The notes under the pieces: generated by a model
The model's input: the letters and a program-made list of their open reading frames with translations, nothing else
Databases searched by the model: none
Told to the model about the DNA's origin: nothing
Translations under genes and position numbers: made by a program
Shown: positions 39,621 through 50,702 of the stretch, in pieces
How positions within the stretch are numbered: position 1 is the first letter of the stretch
Layout of the letters: the number at the start of each line of letters is the position of its first letter
Assembly: GCF_963259705.1 (NCBI RefSeq)
Contig: NC_081840.1
Span: forward strand, 149,517,549-149,581,548
From: Myotis daubentonii
Lineage: Eukaryota; Chordata; Mammalia; Chiroptera; Vespertilionidae
Length of the DNA: 64,000 nt
Direction: 5' to 3'

Positions 39621-40620
39621 CTAGAGGCCCAGTGCATGAAATTTGTGCATGGGGGGGGTCCCTCATCCTGGTCTTCACCTTCTCGCAATCCAGGACTGCT
39701 GGCTTCTAACCGCTAGCCTGCCTGCCTGATCACCCCAACCACTTGCCTGCCTGCCTGATTGCCCCTAACAGCTTGCCTGCCTGCCTGCCTGATCGTCCCT
39801 AACCACTCTACCTGCCTGCCTGATTGCCCCTAACCTCTTGCCTGCCTGCCTGATCGCCCCTAACCACTCTGCCTGACTGCCTGACTGCCCCTAACAGCTT
39901 GCCTGACTGCCTGCCTGATCGTCCCTAACCACTCTACCTGCCTGCCTGATTGCCCCTAACCTCTTGCCTGCCTGCCTGATCGCCCCTAACCACTCTGCCT
40001 GACTGCCTGATTGCCCCTAACAGCTTGCCTGACTGCCTGCCTGATCGTCCCTAACCACTCTGCCTGCCTGCCTGATTGCCCCTAACAGCTTGCCTGCCTG
40101 CCTGCCTGATCGTCCCTAACCACTCTACCTGCCTGCCTGATTGCCCCTAACCTCTTGCCTGCCTGCCTGATCGCCCCTAACCACTCTGCCTGACTGCCTG
40201 ATTGCCCCTAACAGCTTGCCTGCCTGCCTGATCGTCCCTAACCACTCTGCCTGCCTGCCCCTAACAGCTTGCCTGACTGCCTGCCTGATCATCCCTAACC
40301 ACTCTACCTGCCTGCCTGATTGCCCCTAACCTCTTGCCTGCCTGCCTGATCGCCCCTAACCACTCTGCCTGCCTGCCTGATTGCCCCTAACCACTCATTT
40401 GCTTGCCTGATCGCCCCTAATCACTCGCCTGCCTGTCTGATCAACTCTACCCACTCTGCCTACTGCCTGATCACCCCTAACTACTTGCCTGCCTGCTAGC
40501 CTGATCGGCCCTAACCAACTCTGCCTTGGCCACCACCGCCACAGCTTCGTCCGGAAGGACGTCCGGAATGACATCTGGAAGGTCGTTTGGCTATCTGGTC
40601 TAATTAGCATATTACACGTG
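39621..40620 (-). mobile_element. Helitron carrying a long minisatellite
   Basis: On + it starts CTAGAGGCCCAGTGCATGAA after an A, and near 40595 carries the 5'-type end (TGGTCTAATTAGCATATTAC). About 800 bp of its 1 kb is a tandem array. A further ~245 bp (40621-40870) ends TTTTATAACATAGAT and looks like part of another Helitron 5' end, so the right boundary may be composite. Confidence 0.75.
39700..40520. repeat. ~31-bp minisatellite with higher-order structure
   Basis: The monomer is like GCCTGCCTGATCGCCCCTAA plus CCACTCT. Recurrence of GATCGTCCCTAACCACTCTA at 39791, 39917 and 40043 shows a 126-bp higher-order unit of about four monomers. A shorter spacing of about 66 bp follows. Confidence 0.85.
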
Positions 40621-41077
40621 TAGGGTCCCCTAGGCCTAGCCTGCCATCAGGGCCACGTCCACTACCTCGCAACACCCCGTGACGCTCGGCGGATGCTGCA
40701 GATGCCCCGTGACGCTCCGGGGACACTGGCGCTCCATGCTGCTCGGCTGATGCTGCCAGCGCCCCTGGGGGTTGCGGGGGGTGGGGGGGGAGGGCCCAAG
40801 AGATGCTCCATGCATCTCCTGGTGACTGGTCATTATGGCGTTAGGGCCACTGGCCTTTTATAACATAGATAAGTACTTTTCTTCTGAAACTCTTCAGTAT
40901 GCAGGTCACTAATGAGAGTTCACTATTTGTTTATTGTTTTTATTCTGAATGAATAAAATTTACTGAGTTTGACAAAATGCTTACATACACCTGTGTAATC
41001 CAGAATCCTAGAAAAATAGAAAACATTACTACCATTCCAGAAAGCTTTCTCTTGCCTATTCCTTTTTATAAAAAATA

Positions 41078-41730
41078 CTAGAGGCCCAGTGCATGAAATT
41101 TGCATATGGGGGGGGTCCCCTCAACCCAGCCTGCACCCTCTCCAATCCAGGACATCTCTCTCACAATCCTGGACTGCTGGCTCCTAACCACTCACCTGCC
41201 TACCTGCCTGATTGCCCCTAACTGCCCCCCATGCCAGCCTGATCACCCCTAACTGACCCCCTGCTGGCCTGGTTGCCCCTAACTGCCCCCCTGCCTGCCT
41301 GGTCACCCCTCACCACCTCTGCCTGCCAGCCTGGTCACCCCTAACTGCTCCCCCCTGCCAGCATGGTCGCCTCTTACTGCCCCCCCTGCTGGCCTGGTAA
41401 CCCCCAACAGCCCACCTCTGCTGGCCTGGTCTCCCCTCACTGTCCCCTGCCAGCCTGGTTGCCCCTAACTGCCCCCTCTGCCAGCTTGATTGCCCCTAAC
41501 TGCCCTAACTGGCCCCCCTGCAGGGCCTGGTCACCCCCAACTGCCCCCCCACCAGGCTGGTCACCCCTAATTGTCCCTCCCGCTGGCCCAATTGCCCCAC
41601 GAAGCCTGCTGTTCAGTCATTTGGTCACCCCTCACTGCCCCCCCTGCTGGCCTGGTCGCCCCACCCAGCTTGCTGTTCGGTCAACAGGTTGTTTCCATTG
41701 TCACGGTCACTGCCTTTTTATATATATAGA
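41078..41730 (-). mobile_element. Helitron carrying a minisatellite
   Basis: On + it starts CTAGAGGCCCAGTGCATGAA after A (41077) and ends TATATATATAGA before T (41731). The interior (about 41170-41680) has ~30-bp units such as CTGCCAGCCTGGTCACCCCT, related to the array at 39.7-40.5 kb. Confidence 0.82.
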
Positions 41731-41733
41731 TAT

Positions 41734-41912
41734 TTTTATTGATTTCAGAGAGGAAGGGAGAGGGAGAGAGAGATAGAAACATCAATGATGAGAGAGAATC
41801 AATGATCTGCTGCCTCCTGCACGCTCTCCAAGGAGCTCCTGACCAGGAATTGAACCAGGACCTCCCTGTTCACAGGTCGATGCTCAACAACTGAACCACA
41901 CCAGCCTGGCTG
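41734..41912 (-). mobile_element. VES-type SINE next to a Helitron 5' end
   Basis: The TC-rich tail lies on the left (ATTGATTTCAGAGAGGAAGG on +) and the head on the right (minus strand GCCAGGCTGGTGTGGTTCAG). Only a few bases separate it from the Helitron at 41078-41730. Confidence 0.82.
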
Positions 41913-42152
41913 CCTATTCCTTTTAAATCTCTGTCCTTACCCTCTAACCCCAGACAACAATTGTCCTGATTTTTTTTTTTTTTTTACCATATATGTTTCC
42001 CTATTCTAGAACCTCAAATAAACTGAATTATATAGTATATACTCTTTTGTGTAAGTCTTCTTTTACTCAGCCTATATTTCCTTCATCCCTTTTGTCCTAT
42101 ACATTAATAGTTCATTCCTTTATATTACTGAATATATTCTATTATGTGAATA

Positions 42153-42492
42153 CTAGAGGCCTGGTGCACCAGTGGGGTCCCTCGGCCTGGCCTGCACCCT
42201 CTTGCAATCCAGGACCCCTTGGGGGATGTTGGAGAGCCGGTTTCAGCCTGATCCCTGCAGGCCAGGCTGAGGCACCCCACTGGTGTTCGATCAGGGCTGG
42301 GGAGGGACCATGGGTGGGCCCCAGGGTATGTCTGCCCTGTCTTGCCCAATCCCAATCGGCCCGACACCAGCAGCAAGCTAAGCTACTGGTCTGAGTGTCT
42401 ACCCCCTGGTGGTCAGTGTGCATCATAGTGACTGGTTGAAGGGTCGAACGAATGGTCAGACACTTAGCATATTAGGCTTTTATTATATAGGA
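42153..42492 (-). mobile_element. Non-autonomous Helitron
   Basis: CTAGAGGCCTGGTGCACCAG follows A (42152). The element ends GCTTTTATTATATAGGA before T (42493). The terminal hairpin near the CTAG end is CTGGTGCACCAG. Confidence 0.88.
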
Positions 42493-43254
42493 TATTGTAG
42501 TTTATCCATCCTCTTATCTGTTTCCAGTTTTTGGTCATTATGAATAAAGTTGCTATGAACATTCTTACACAAATCATTTTGTATAAAGATATTTTCATTC
42601 TTTTTGGGTAGGATTGTTGCATCATAAGACAGGTGTTTTTTTTTTTAGTTTTATAAGAAACTTAGAGAATTTTATCTAGCATGGTTGTACCATTCTTATT
42701 CTCACCAATAGTGCATGAGTGATTTGGTTGACCTAGAGTCAGTCTTTTTAATTTTGCCTTTCTGGCAATATGAGTGGTATTTCATTGTAATTTTAATTTG
42801 ATCTTCTAGGTGTTTATTTTTAATATGTTTTAGGAAAAAAGGCAATTAGAAGATTATCTGCATGATTTCAGATATATCCAGCTTGAGTCAGGGCTAAATA
42901 AAAAGGGAGTAAATTTAAGACAAAGTTAAATAAAAATACCAGGTAAATAATAGTTGGGGTGTAAATGGATATAGCAAAATTTGTGAAGGGTTTTGTGAAC
43001 AAGTTAAGTTTGAGAAATACTGTTATAGAGTAGGACATTTTTCACACTTTCTCTATTTCCATGACTTTTTAAAATCAGGTCAAAAAAATCAACACATAAA
43101 AATCTTCATGAAATTCCAATTACCATTTTCCACTATTGTCACTGAGCTCTAGGATTAGAATTCTCCCTGAGCCTGGGGTGAAAAAAATTTCAGGCATCAA
43201 CCTTGCTTTCGTGAATGAAAAAGGGGCCACATACTAAACCTGAGAAGCTCAGGG
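42493..43254. other. Intergenic, possible L1 fragment
   Basis: The start (TTTCCAGTTTTTGGTCATTA, TGAATAAAGTTGCTATGAAC) resembles a piece of antisense L1 3' sequence, but the rest is unrecognised. Confidence 0.35.
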
Positions 43255-43960
43255 GAGGCCTGCACGGTGGGCCTGACACACTCAGAGACCAAAAGTAGCC
43301 ACATAGGATGGTCTGAAATTAAAACTTCCCAACTGAAAGTGGGTCATAGGGGGTATTCATGTCCTAGGCCAGTATCTTCCTTGACAAAGGTCAGTCACTA
43401 CCTTAACTGAGCCTATTTTTGCATCTACACTATGATGACATAGCTTTGGAATGTCAGAGTAATCCCCTCTCTCCAGACCCCTCTGGGTACAATCTCCCAC
43501 CAGAGCTCAGGGCTACAGAACCCCTCATTGTTTTCTTGTTCTCCCCCATTGCTATCTTGTTCTCCAGCATACCATCTGTGTGCTGTAAATGTTAATTATT
43601 AACTATCCCATGCCCACCACTGTAAAAGATGTGTCTCTCCATTTTACTTTTTATCTAATCTCAGAGATTTCCTTGCTTTCCCTTTTCCCGCCTCCCTCTT
43701 CTACCACCAATGGATTTAATGTAACCTCCCCCGCACCCTCCCTTACATCCCCTCCTTTGATTCTAAAGTATAAAATAAGCTGCAAAACTGCCATTCTCCA
43801 GAGTGCTTTCTCAATCCATAGAGATTTGCTTCTCAGCAACTGTCAGTTGGGCTGAAATAAACCCTTTTAAGACTTTTTCTTAGGCTGGACATTCCTTCAT
43901 CGACACTTCTGAGACCATGCTTTCAACAGTCTAATTACATCCAACAGAAACAAAAGAAGA
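43255..43960 (+). repeat. LTR-like segment (tentative, endogenous retrovirus origin)
   Basis: The layout resembles a solo LTR: a CT-rich middle, TATAAAATAAGC at about 43767, and AATAAA at 43855 followed within about 40 bases by a CA-containing end. The wording around GCTTCTCAGCAACTGTCAGT and GGGCTGAAATAAACCC is typical of mammalian gammaretrovirus-like LTRs. No internal viral genes are seen beside it. The boundaries and family are uncertain. Confidence 0.4.
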
Positions 43961-43999
43961 CTATATCACAAAGGCAAAATAGCAAGACCGATGTTAGTG

Positions 44000-44215
44000 C
44001 CCATCAGAGCCAGCCTGCTGGGTCTGGCCCCCAACTCCCCAGTTCCACCACTTGTTAGCTGTGTGAACCTGTGCGTCAGTTTTCTCATCTATAAAATGTG
44101 GATCGTGATATGAACAACTTCATATGCAGGTGTGAGGAACATGCGAGCACAAACGTGACGAGCACGTAGTGAGGACCACAGAAGGGGTGAGCTACCATTG
44201 TTATTGTAGGAGAGC
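44000..44215 (+). mobile_element. MIR SINE relic
   Basis: AGTTCCACCACTTGTTAGCT, GTGTGAACC and CAGTTTTCTCATCTATAAAA are MIR core sequence. The 3' part (GAGCACGTAGTGAGG, TACCATTGTTATTG) follows. Confidence 0.75.
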
Positions 44216-45737
44216 CAGCTGGCCGTTGAGGGAAAGACTCCATGGGCCACCCTGCCCACCTGAGGGATGCGGCAGAGGGATAAATACCAGCAGCGCAGAA
44301 GGACCTGTGCCTCCTGGGATGGGCAGATCTGGTTGTCAGCCTGGCACTCGGTTTCTCTTCTCTGGTACAGCAACCTGCTCTTGCTCTTTCTTAGGGCAAC
44401 AGGCATTCCCAATTCTCAGTGTGGGTGAGGCTGACCCCATTCTTGGCCATGTGACTCAGGCCTGGCCAATGTGCATGTCTCATCCCTGGATTTGCATTAA
44501 TTGGTCCAGGGATGTACACTTGATCTCAATCAGAATAATAATAGTCCTTTATGAGATTTCTGCTAGTGCTATTGAAAAGAGTAACTCCCTTTCTCTGTCA
44601 GAGTTGGTAAAGTGATAAGACATCATAATGGTGCTGCTGGAAGTCATTTGCCACTCCCTGGGGAGCCTGCTTGAGACTGAATCCCACAGAAAGAAATGCA
44701 GAACTAAAGACTGAGAGGGAGAGGGAGAGGGGGGGGGGAGAGAGGAGGGATAAGGAGAACTGGAGGGGGTGAGCAAGAAGGGGAGGGAAGTAGGGAGGGA
44801 GGCAGGGAGGAGGGAAAGAGGGAGAGAGAGAGAGATTATTGACATCATTAGAGCAATTGGCTCCAGCTGTATTGATCTCACCTTCCCAGTAGTAGTGGAC
44901 TAACACAACACCTTTTTTTTTTTTTTGCCTAAGGCAGTTTAAATTTGGTTTCTGTCATTTGTGAGAGTCCTGATGAATATATTTTATATAATCAAGGGCA
45001 CACTTTTGCAAGACAACTTCCTTGAGTTAGAGGGACTTTGTTGTGCTTATGTAAATGTCTTTCTCCTCTGAAACTTCTGTAGGCAGTTTGTATACGTACA
45101 TGGGGACACGGACAGGGCCAGGTTCGGGAAGTCCCCCAACAGATCAGGGAGAGAAATGATGCCAGCCAGTTTATTGTGTAGCAGCCATGAGAACCTGGAG
45201 GAGACTCATGAGTTCTCAGGGACATCTGATTCCATGGTCTGTGAGATGGAAAGGAGTGGGGTGGGAGTGGGGCAAGTCGATGCTCTGTAGACATTTCCCT
45301 GGCTGCAAGTGGGATGGGGGAGAGAAGAGAACTGCTGCTTTCCTTTTCTTTTTCTCAGTCTGCCTCTCTCAACTATTGCTACCGAGACTACCAGACCTCT
45401 GCCTCCAGTTCTCAATACTTTTTGATGCCATCTCTGATAATAACCCTGTCTTCTATCCCAGGACTAAGACTCATAAAAACATGATGTAATTCTCTGGGTT
45501 CAATTGGCCCAGCCATGTGGAAAAAGTGCCTTTCAATCATGAGGTTGCACTGGAACTAAGCCCAAGATTACCACATCTATAGTTAGTGACTTCCTACTCA
45601 CAGTATCGATAAATATGACTTCTCATGGCAAAGCTGGATAATTGCATTTAATCTTGTTCACATCTCATGTGTCTCAAAGAGAAATTACAGATAATGAGAA
45701 AGTTTAGGTTCAAAGGATTGTGAGTATTATTGAATAA
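44216..45737. other. Intergenic, mostly unrecognised
   Basis: It contains a low-complexity GA-rich tract at 44695-44835. No coding or repeat family is recognised elsewhere. Confidence 0.4.
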
Positions 45738-46007
45738 CTAGAGGCCCAGTGCATGAAATTCGTGCACAGGTAGGGTCCCTCGGCCTGACAAGTGATCAGG
45801 GCCGATCTGTGGGGTGACTGGCAGGGCGATTGGGCGCCCCCCCCCGCTCCCCCCCCACCACTGGCACCCGCCTTGGCTGGCCTGGAGCCTGTGGGCTGGG
45901 GGCGGCTCCTACGTTGAGCATCTGCCCCCTGGTGGTCAGTGCGCATCATAGCGACTGGTCATTCTACTGTTTGGTCTATTTGCATATTAGGCTTTTATTA
46001 TATAGGG
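45738..46007 (-). mobile_element. Non-autonomous Helitron
   Basis: CTAGAGGCCCAGTGCATGAA follows A (45737), with the terminal hairpin GTGCATGAAATTCGTGCAC. The other end is GCATATTAGGCTTTTATTAT plus ATAGGG. GCCCCCTGGTGGTCAGTGCG is shared with the other copies. Confidence 0.86.
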
Positions 46008-46269
46008 TGAATGGAGGCTACTTGAAGGTGTCACAGGGTTAATCACTGAGGGCTAAAGCTGCCTGCTCATGCACGGCTGAAGGAGAAGCAGCACGAGCTC
46101 TTTCATGGTATGCAGCTACTGCAGCTCCACCCGGGCCTAAATTATGGAACCCTAACCACTCAGGAATATGAAGAGAAGTGGTGCTAAGGAATAAGTGGGT
46201 TCAAGGGGTGGGGGAAACAGAAGCCAGTAAATTAACCTGTGATGATTAGCAAGAATTTTCTGCCTATGG

Positions 46270-46800
46270 CCCATTCTCTCTTCATTTATTCACTTATTTT
46301 TATATGTTCATTCATTAGAAAACACATTGAGACTTGTTGCAGAGATTGTACAAAGGGCTGGGTATAAGATGGGGCTTCCCTCACAGAGCGTATAGTCCAT
46401 CTGTGGAGACAGATGTTAAAGTAGGTTGGCGATGATTACTACAGAGCAAAATTATACTGTGAAATGTTGGAATCTAACCTAGTCTGCAAGGTCAGGACAG
46501 ACTTCCCCAAGGGCCTGACATTGAAGCTGAGATAAAGAGAAGAAGGAAGCGTTAGGTCAGGAGGAAGCAAGCAGTTGAGAGGCTACTTCTGAACACAAGA
46601 ACAAGGGAATGTGTGAGCCCTGAGATGGGGATAAGCTGGCTCCTTGGAAGGACTGAAAAAGTGTGAGAATGGTTGGAGGAAGGTGAACAAGGCAGGTGTG
46701 GCTGGAGATGTGGGTGGGAGCTGCATCAGATGAGACTTTCTCAGTCATGTATTGGAGCTGGGATTTTATCTAAAGGCTAGCATGCCACAACACCGACAGG
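46270..46800 (-). mobile_element. L2-type LINE relic (tentative)
   Basis: TTCATTTATTCACTTATTTT ... CACATTGAGAC ... AAAGGGCTGGGTATAAGATG ... CTTCCCTCACAGAGCGTATAG follows the antisense L2 3' end order. It is strongly diverged. Confidence 0.45.
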
Positions 46801-47163
46801 TTTTACAGGAAATTGTGAATATTCTTATGATGGGCAGTTATCTCATTTTAGATATACATGGGATGCTTTTCATTTCATTTTGTAGTTTTCATCACTATAA
46901 ATAAAAGTGAGGCAGAGGAATTCATAAAAGGCAAAAGAATTAAACAGTAGGTCAATAAGAACAGGGAGCTTAAAGGAGATGGGATTTTCTTTGATCTATT
47001 ATACCACTTTAGAAGTTTTATTCTTTTTCTCCTCCTCTACTTGCCTGTTTTAGAAAAGAGAAAATAAAAGCTGTCAAACCATTTTGTGAAATAGTTGTCT
47101 TCCTAATTTCATTACATTTTTAAAGCTATACCGTATTGTGAGATTTAAGAGTTTATTCTAGAA

Positions 47164-47577
47164 CTAGAGGCCTGGTGCATGGATTTGTGCATGGGGGCTG
47201 GGGGAATTCTCAGCCTGGCCTGTGCCCTCTCATAATCTGGGATCCCTCGGGGAATATAGCAGTGCTCCAAGTGGCAGGTGGCCAGGGAGGAGCCCGAGCC
47301 AGGGCCAGGCACCACACAGCTAGCATTTATCCCAGCCCACTGCGCCTGCCGCTGCCACTCAGTAGCATTGCCATGGAGTTGCCGCTGCAGCTGTGCTCAC
47401 CAGCTGTGAGCCCAGCTTCTGGCTAAATGCTCCCCCTGTGGGAGTGCAATGACCACCAGGGGGAAGCTCCTGCATTGAGCATCTGCCCCCTAGTGGTCAG
47501 TGTGTGTCATAGCGACTGGTCAACCGGTTGTTCGGTCATTCTGTCATAACAATTGCTTAGGCTTTTATATATATAGA
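47164..47577 (-). mobile_element. Non-autonomous Helitron
   Basis: CTAGAGGCCTGGTGCATGGA follows A (47163), and the element ends GCTTTTATATATATAGA before T (47578). It contains the shared CTGACC/GACCACCAGG motif and CCCCCTAGTGGTCAGTG. Confidence 0.86.
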
Positions 47578-47619
47578 TAAGCCAATATTTATAAGGTGGT
47601 AACTGGAATTTTAGAACAA

Positions 47620-47830
47620 TGTTGTAATTAAGAGTATGAGCTTTAGACTTATATTAATCAAGTTCAAGTTCAGCTTTTTCAATCACTAGATGTATACCAT
47701 TAAATATGTTGTTTAACCTTTCTCTTATTTCTCTTATCTATAAAATGGAGATAATAATATAACTACTTTATAGGATTGCTGTGAGAATTATAAAATAATT
47801 CAAGGTGCCTGGTAAATAAAATAATATTAT
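47620..47830 (+). mobile_element. MIR SINE relic
   Basis: TAATTAAGAGTATGAGCTTT, TTGTTTAACCTTTCTC, TTATCTATAAAATGGAGATA and GATTGCTGTGAGAATTA follow the MIR order. Confidence 0.65.
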
Positions 47831-47934
47831 TAATTAATCAATCATTAATTAATAATACATAAAAATGTTAGTAGGAAATTATCTTTTCCCACTAAAATAG
47901 ACTGTGAAAACCTCCATGTTTATTGTTATATATA

Positions 47935-48485
47935 TCTATACTAATAAAAGGGTAATATGCTAATTAGACTGGACATCTTCCGGATATCCTTCCGGAGAAA
48001 GACACTGTGGCGGGGGCTGAGGCAGAGGTGGTTACGGTTGATCAGACTGGCAGGGGATGGCAGTTAGGGACAATCAGGCTGGCAGGGGAGGTCAGCTGGG
48101 GACAATCAAGCTGGCAGGGGAGGTCAGTTGGGGGCGATCAGGCTGGCAGGGGAGCAGTTACAGGGTGATCAGGCCAGCAGGGGAGCAGTTAGGGTGTGAT
48201 CAGGCTGGGAGGGGAGCAGTTAGAGGGTGACCAGGCTGGCAGGGGAGCAATTAGGGGCATCAGGCCAGCAGGCAGAGTGGTTAGGGGTGATCAGGCAGGC
48301 AGGCAGGTGAGTGGTTAGGAGCCAGTGGTCCCAGATTGCGAGAGGAGTGTCTGACTGCAGGATTGGGCCTAAACTGGCAGTCAGACATCTTCCGAGGGGT
48401 CTTGGATTGGAGAGAGTGCAGGCCGGGCTGAGGGACCCACCCCTCCCCCACCCCTGGGCATGAATTTCATGCACCAGGCTTCTAG
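47935..48485 (+). mobile_element. Non-autonomous Helitron with internal repeats
   Basis: It starts TCTATACTAATAAAAGGG after A (47934) and ends CAGGCTTCTAG before T (48486). The hairpin GCATGAATTTCATGC lies just before the end. About seven ~30-37-bp units (GGGGAGCAGTTAGGGTGATC type) fill 48030-48300. These are the reverse complement of the arrays in the minus-strand Helitrons. Confidence 0.9.
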
Positions 48486-50486
48486 TTATTTTATAAACAC
48501 ATATGTGACAAGTAACAGAAATAAATTCATACAAACAGTAGATAATAAAAGTTGTGGAAGGCAATCTGAAGTATTAGAATTTTGAGTAAAAATAAATAAA
48601 TAAAAGATTAATGTAAGTTAAAATATGATAGAATTTAAATGCAAAAAGAAAAACAACCACGTTTAAATGTGTACATAAACAGGGATTAAAAGAAAAGTCA
48701 AGAAGTCATTTCAGAGGGCTCAAAAGCAATGAAAAGGATTTTAATTGATGTTTGAAAGCAAAGGGGCAGAGAGGGGAGCAGGAAAATAACAAATATCTTC
48801 AAGGGCCAGGGAAATAACATGAGCATGTAAAGCCACAACATAATAGAGTGGGGGAGGGGGTAGTGAGTCTGCATAAAAGCATTCAAATTCTAAAATTATA
48901 CATAAAAAATCATGCTGACCAAACAGTTTGCAACCCCAGGAATAAAGTGATAAATCCCCCAGATTAACAGAAGATAGCAATGGAAATCCTGAAGAAATCC
49001 CTTCTACTGTGTAAGTAAGTCCTGTCCTGCACCCCAACTCCTCCTGATGTGCTCCCCTGGCATCTGACTGCACTCCTGGTGATCCATGTTAGCCTGGCCC
49101 TGTGGCTGCCTAGGAAGACAATCTCTCTCTATCCTCAGCAGTTCCTCAGTGGGTTATACTGAAATTTGACCCGAATCATGGGTGTGATTGGTCAGGAAGG
49201 GAATGGGGGCAGGTCAGAAGAGGGCAAGTATTGTGTGGTGTGGCTCTTGAGTAAGATGAACCCTCTTCAAGTATGGTTGTGGGGTGGCGGAGGGGCCTCC
49301 ACTGCAGACTCTGGGAGTTGGAGAGAATCTTGAGGGCGGGGGTGTCAAAGTTCTCAAGTGTTTCTACCTGGATATCCCCATCCCACTTCCCAGGGTCCTA
49401 CTTCCTCCCTATCAAGGTCCTGACTTTGGCCTTGCTGGACATCCAGCCTTTTCTCAAATTCTGCCCTTCTTACAATTAAGCCTTCCAGCTGCAAGAGATG
49501 AGAGTCACTGTAAAAACTGCCAAGGAGTGTTCGCCTTTTTTACTCTCATGCTTTGCTTTAAATCACTGAGTAGTTGGGGCCACATAGTCAACCTTGATTA
49601 AATACATCTGCAGTCATTTTCTCTTTTTATTAAATCCCCCAGTTCTTACACTTACTACTTCCCACAGATCTTGTCAATGCTTCTCTCATTGCACCAATTC
49701 ATGCACCTCTTTCCACCTCAGTTTCCTACCCCAGTTCTCCACAGGCAAAGGTCTCAAGCCATCACCGTGCCAGGAGCTAGAGGCATCCCACCTCCCACCA
49801 GCACGTGCCCTCCTCTCCAACCACGCGGCTAGTGATGCCGGGTCCCGACCTCAGCACTGCTCCCTGGCATCATATGCAATACCGCCAGCTCTGGGGTGGA
49901 TTCGCTAGAAGAAGCCTGATGTGGCACTCTTGTTCAGGTTATGTATTGGGAGAGAGCTCTCTGGAGGAGTGAGAGAAGCAGGGATCGGGCAGAGAGGAAA
50001 AGCTAAACAAGGGTGTGGTATAAACTAGAGACAAGCTTTCCCTCATGGAAGATCCAGGGCCAGGAAGAGCACTGCAGAATTGGCCCCACCTGGGGCAAGG
50101 GGGCCAGTGTTCTGTGTCAACATCAGTCAATAACTGATCACAGCCTGCATTGTCACCCCCCAGCCGCCGCAGCCAAGAGGCACCCACATGAAGAGTAGGC
50201 AGTTCTCCCTTGAGTTATCAGCTGTTGAAATAAACTTCTAGGCTTAAGATGGAGCCACTCCTGTCCAGGGTGCCATGTCAGGGAGCTGAAGTTCAGGTAA
50301 CTTTCGTGTCCCTTTAAATACTCCCCTGACCAGAACTGACACATTCTACCCAGCCAGCCAACCCCCACACACCAAGCATATACTACTTCCTGGTTCCTTC
50401 CCAACCCAAACAAGGTTGACTATGTGGCCCCAACCACTCAGATATTTACATTTTTTTCTTTCTTGTTCTTGATTCTTTTTTAAAAA
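48486..50486. other. Intergenic, no recognised feature
   Basis: No coding or repeat signature is recognised. Overlapping small frames at 49273-49908 are not supported. Confidence 0.4.
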
Positions 50487-50702
50487 AAATTATGTTTTTG
50501 TTGGTTTTTAGAGAGAGAGGAAGGGAGAGGGATAGAGAGAGAGAAACATCAATAAGAGAGGAACATCATCAATTTGCTGCCTCCTGAGGCCCCCTACTGG
50601 GGAGCAAGCCAGCAATCGGGCATGTGCCCTGACCAGGAATGGAACCAGCAACCGCTCGGCTCATGGGTCGACACTCAATCACTGAGCCACACCGGCTGGG
50701 CT
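50487..50702 (-). mobile_element. VES-type SINE
   Basis: The TC-rich tail lies on the left and the tRNA-like head on the right (minus strand GCCCAGCCGGTGTGGCTCAG). Confidence 0.85.

Noticed and set aside
39700..40520. Regular repeats that could suggest a CRISPR array
   Set aside because: There are no unique spacers, the units are contiguous and diverged, and the host is a mammal. It is a Helitron minisatellite.
43589..43855. 88-codon plus-strand frame in the LTR-like segment
   Set aside because: The composition follows the CT-rich LTR, and no viral or cellular protein is recognised.
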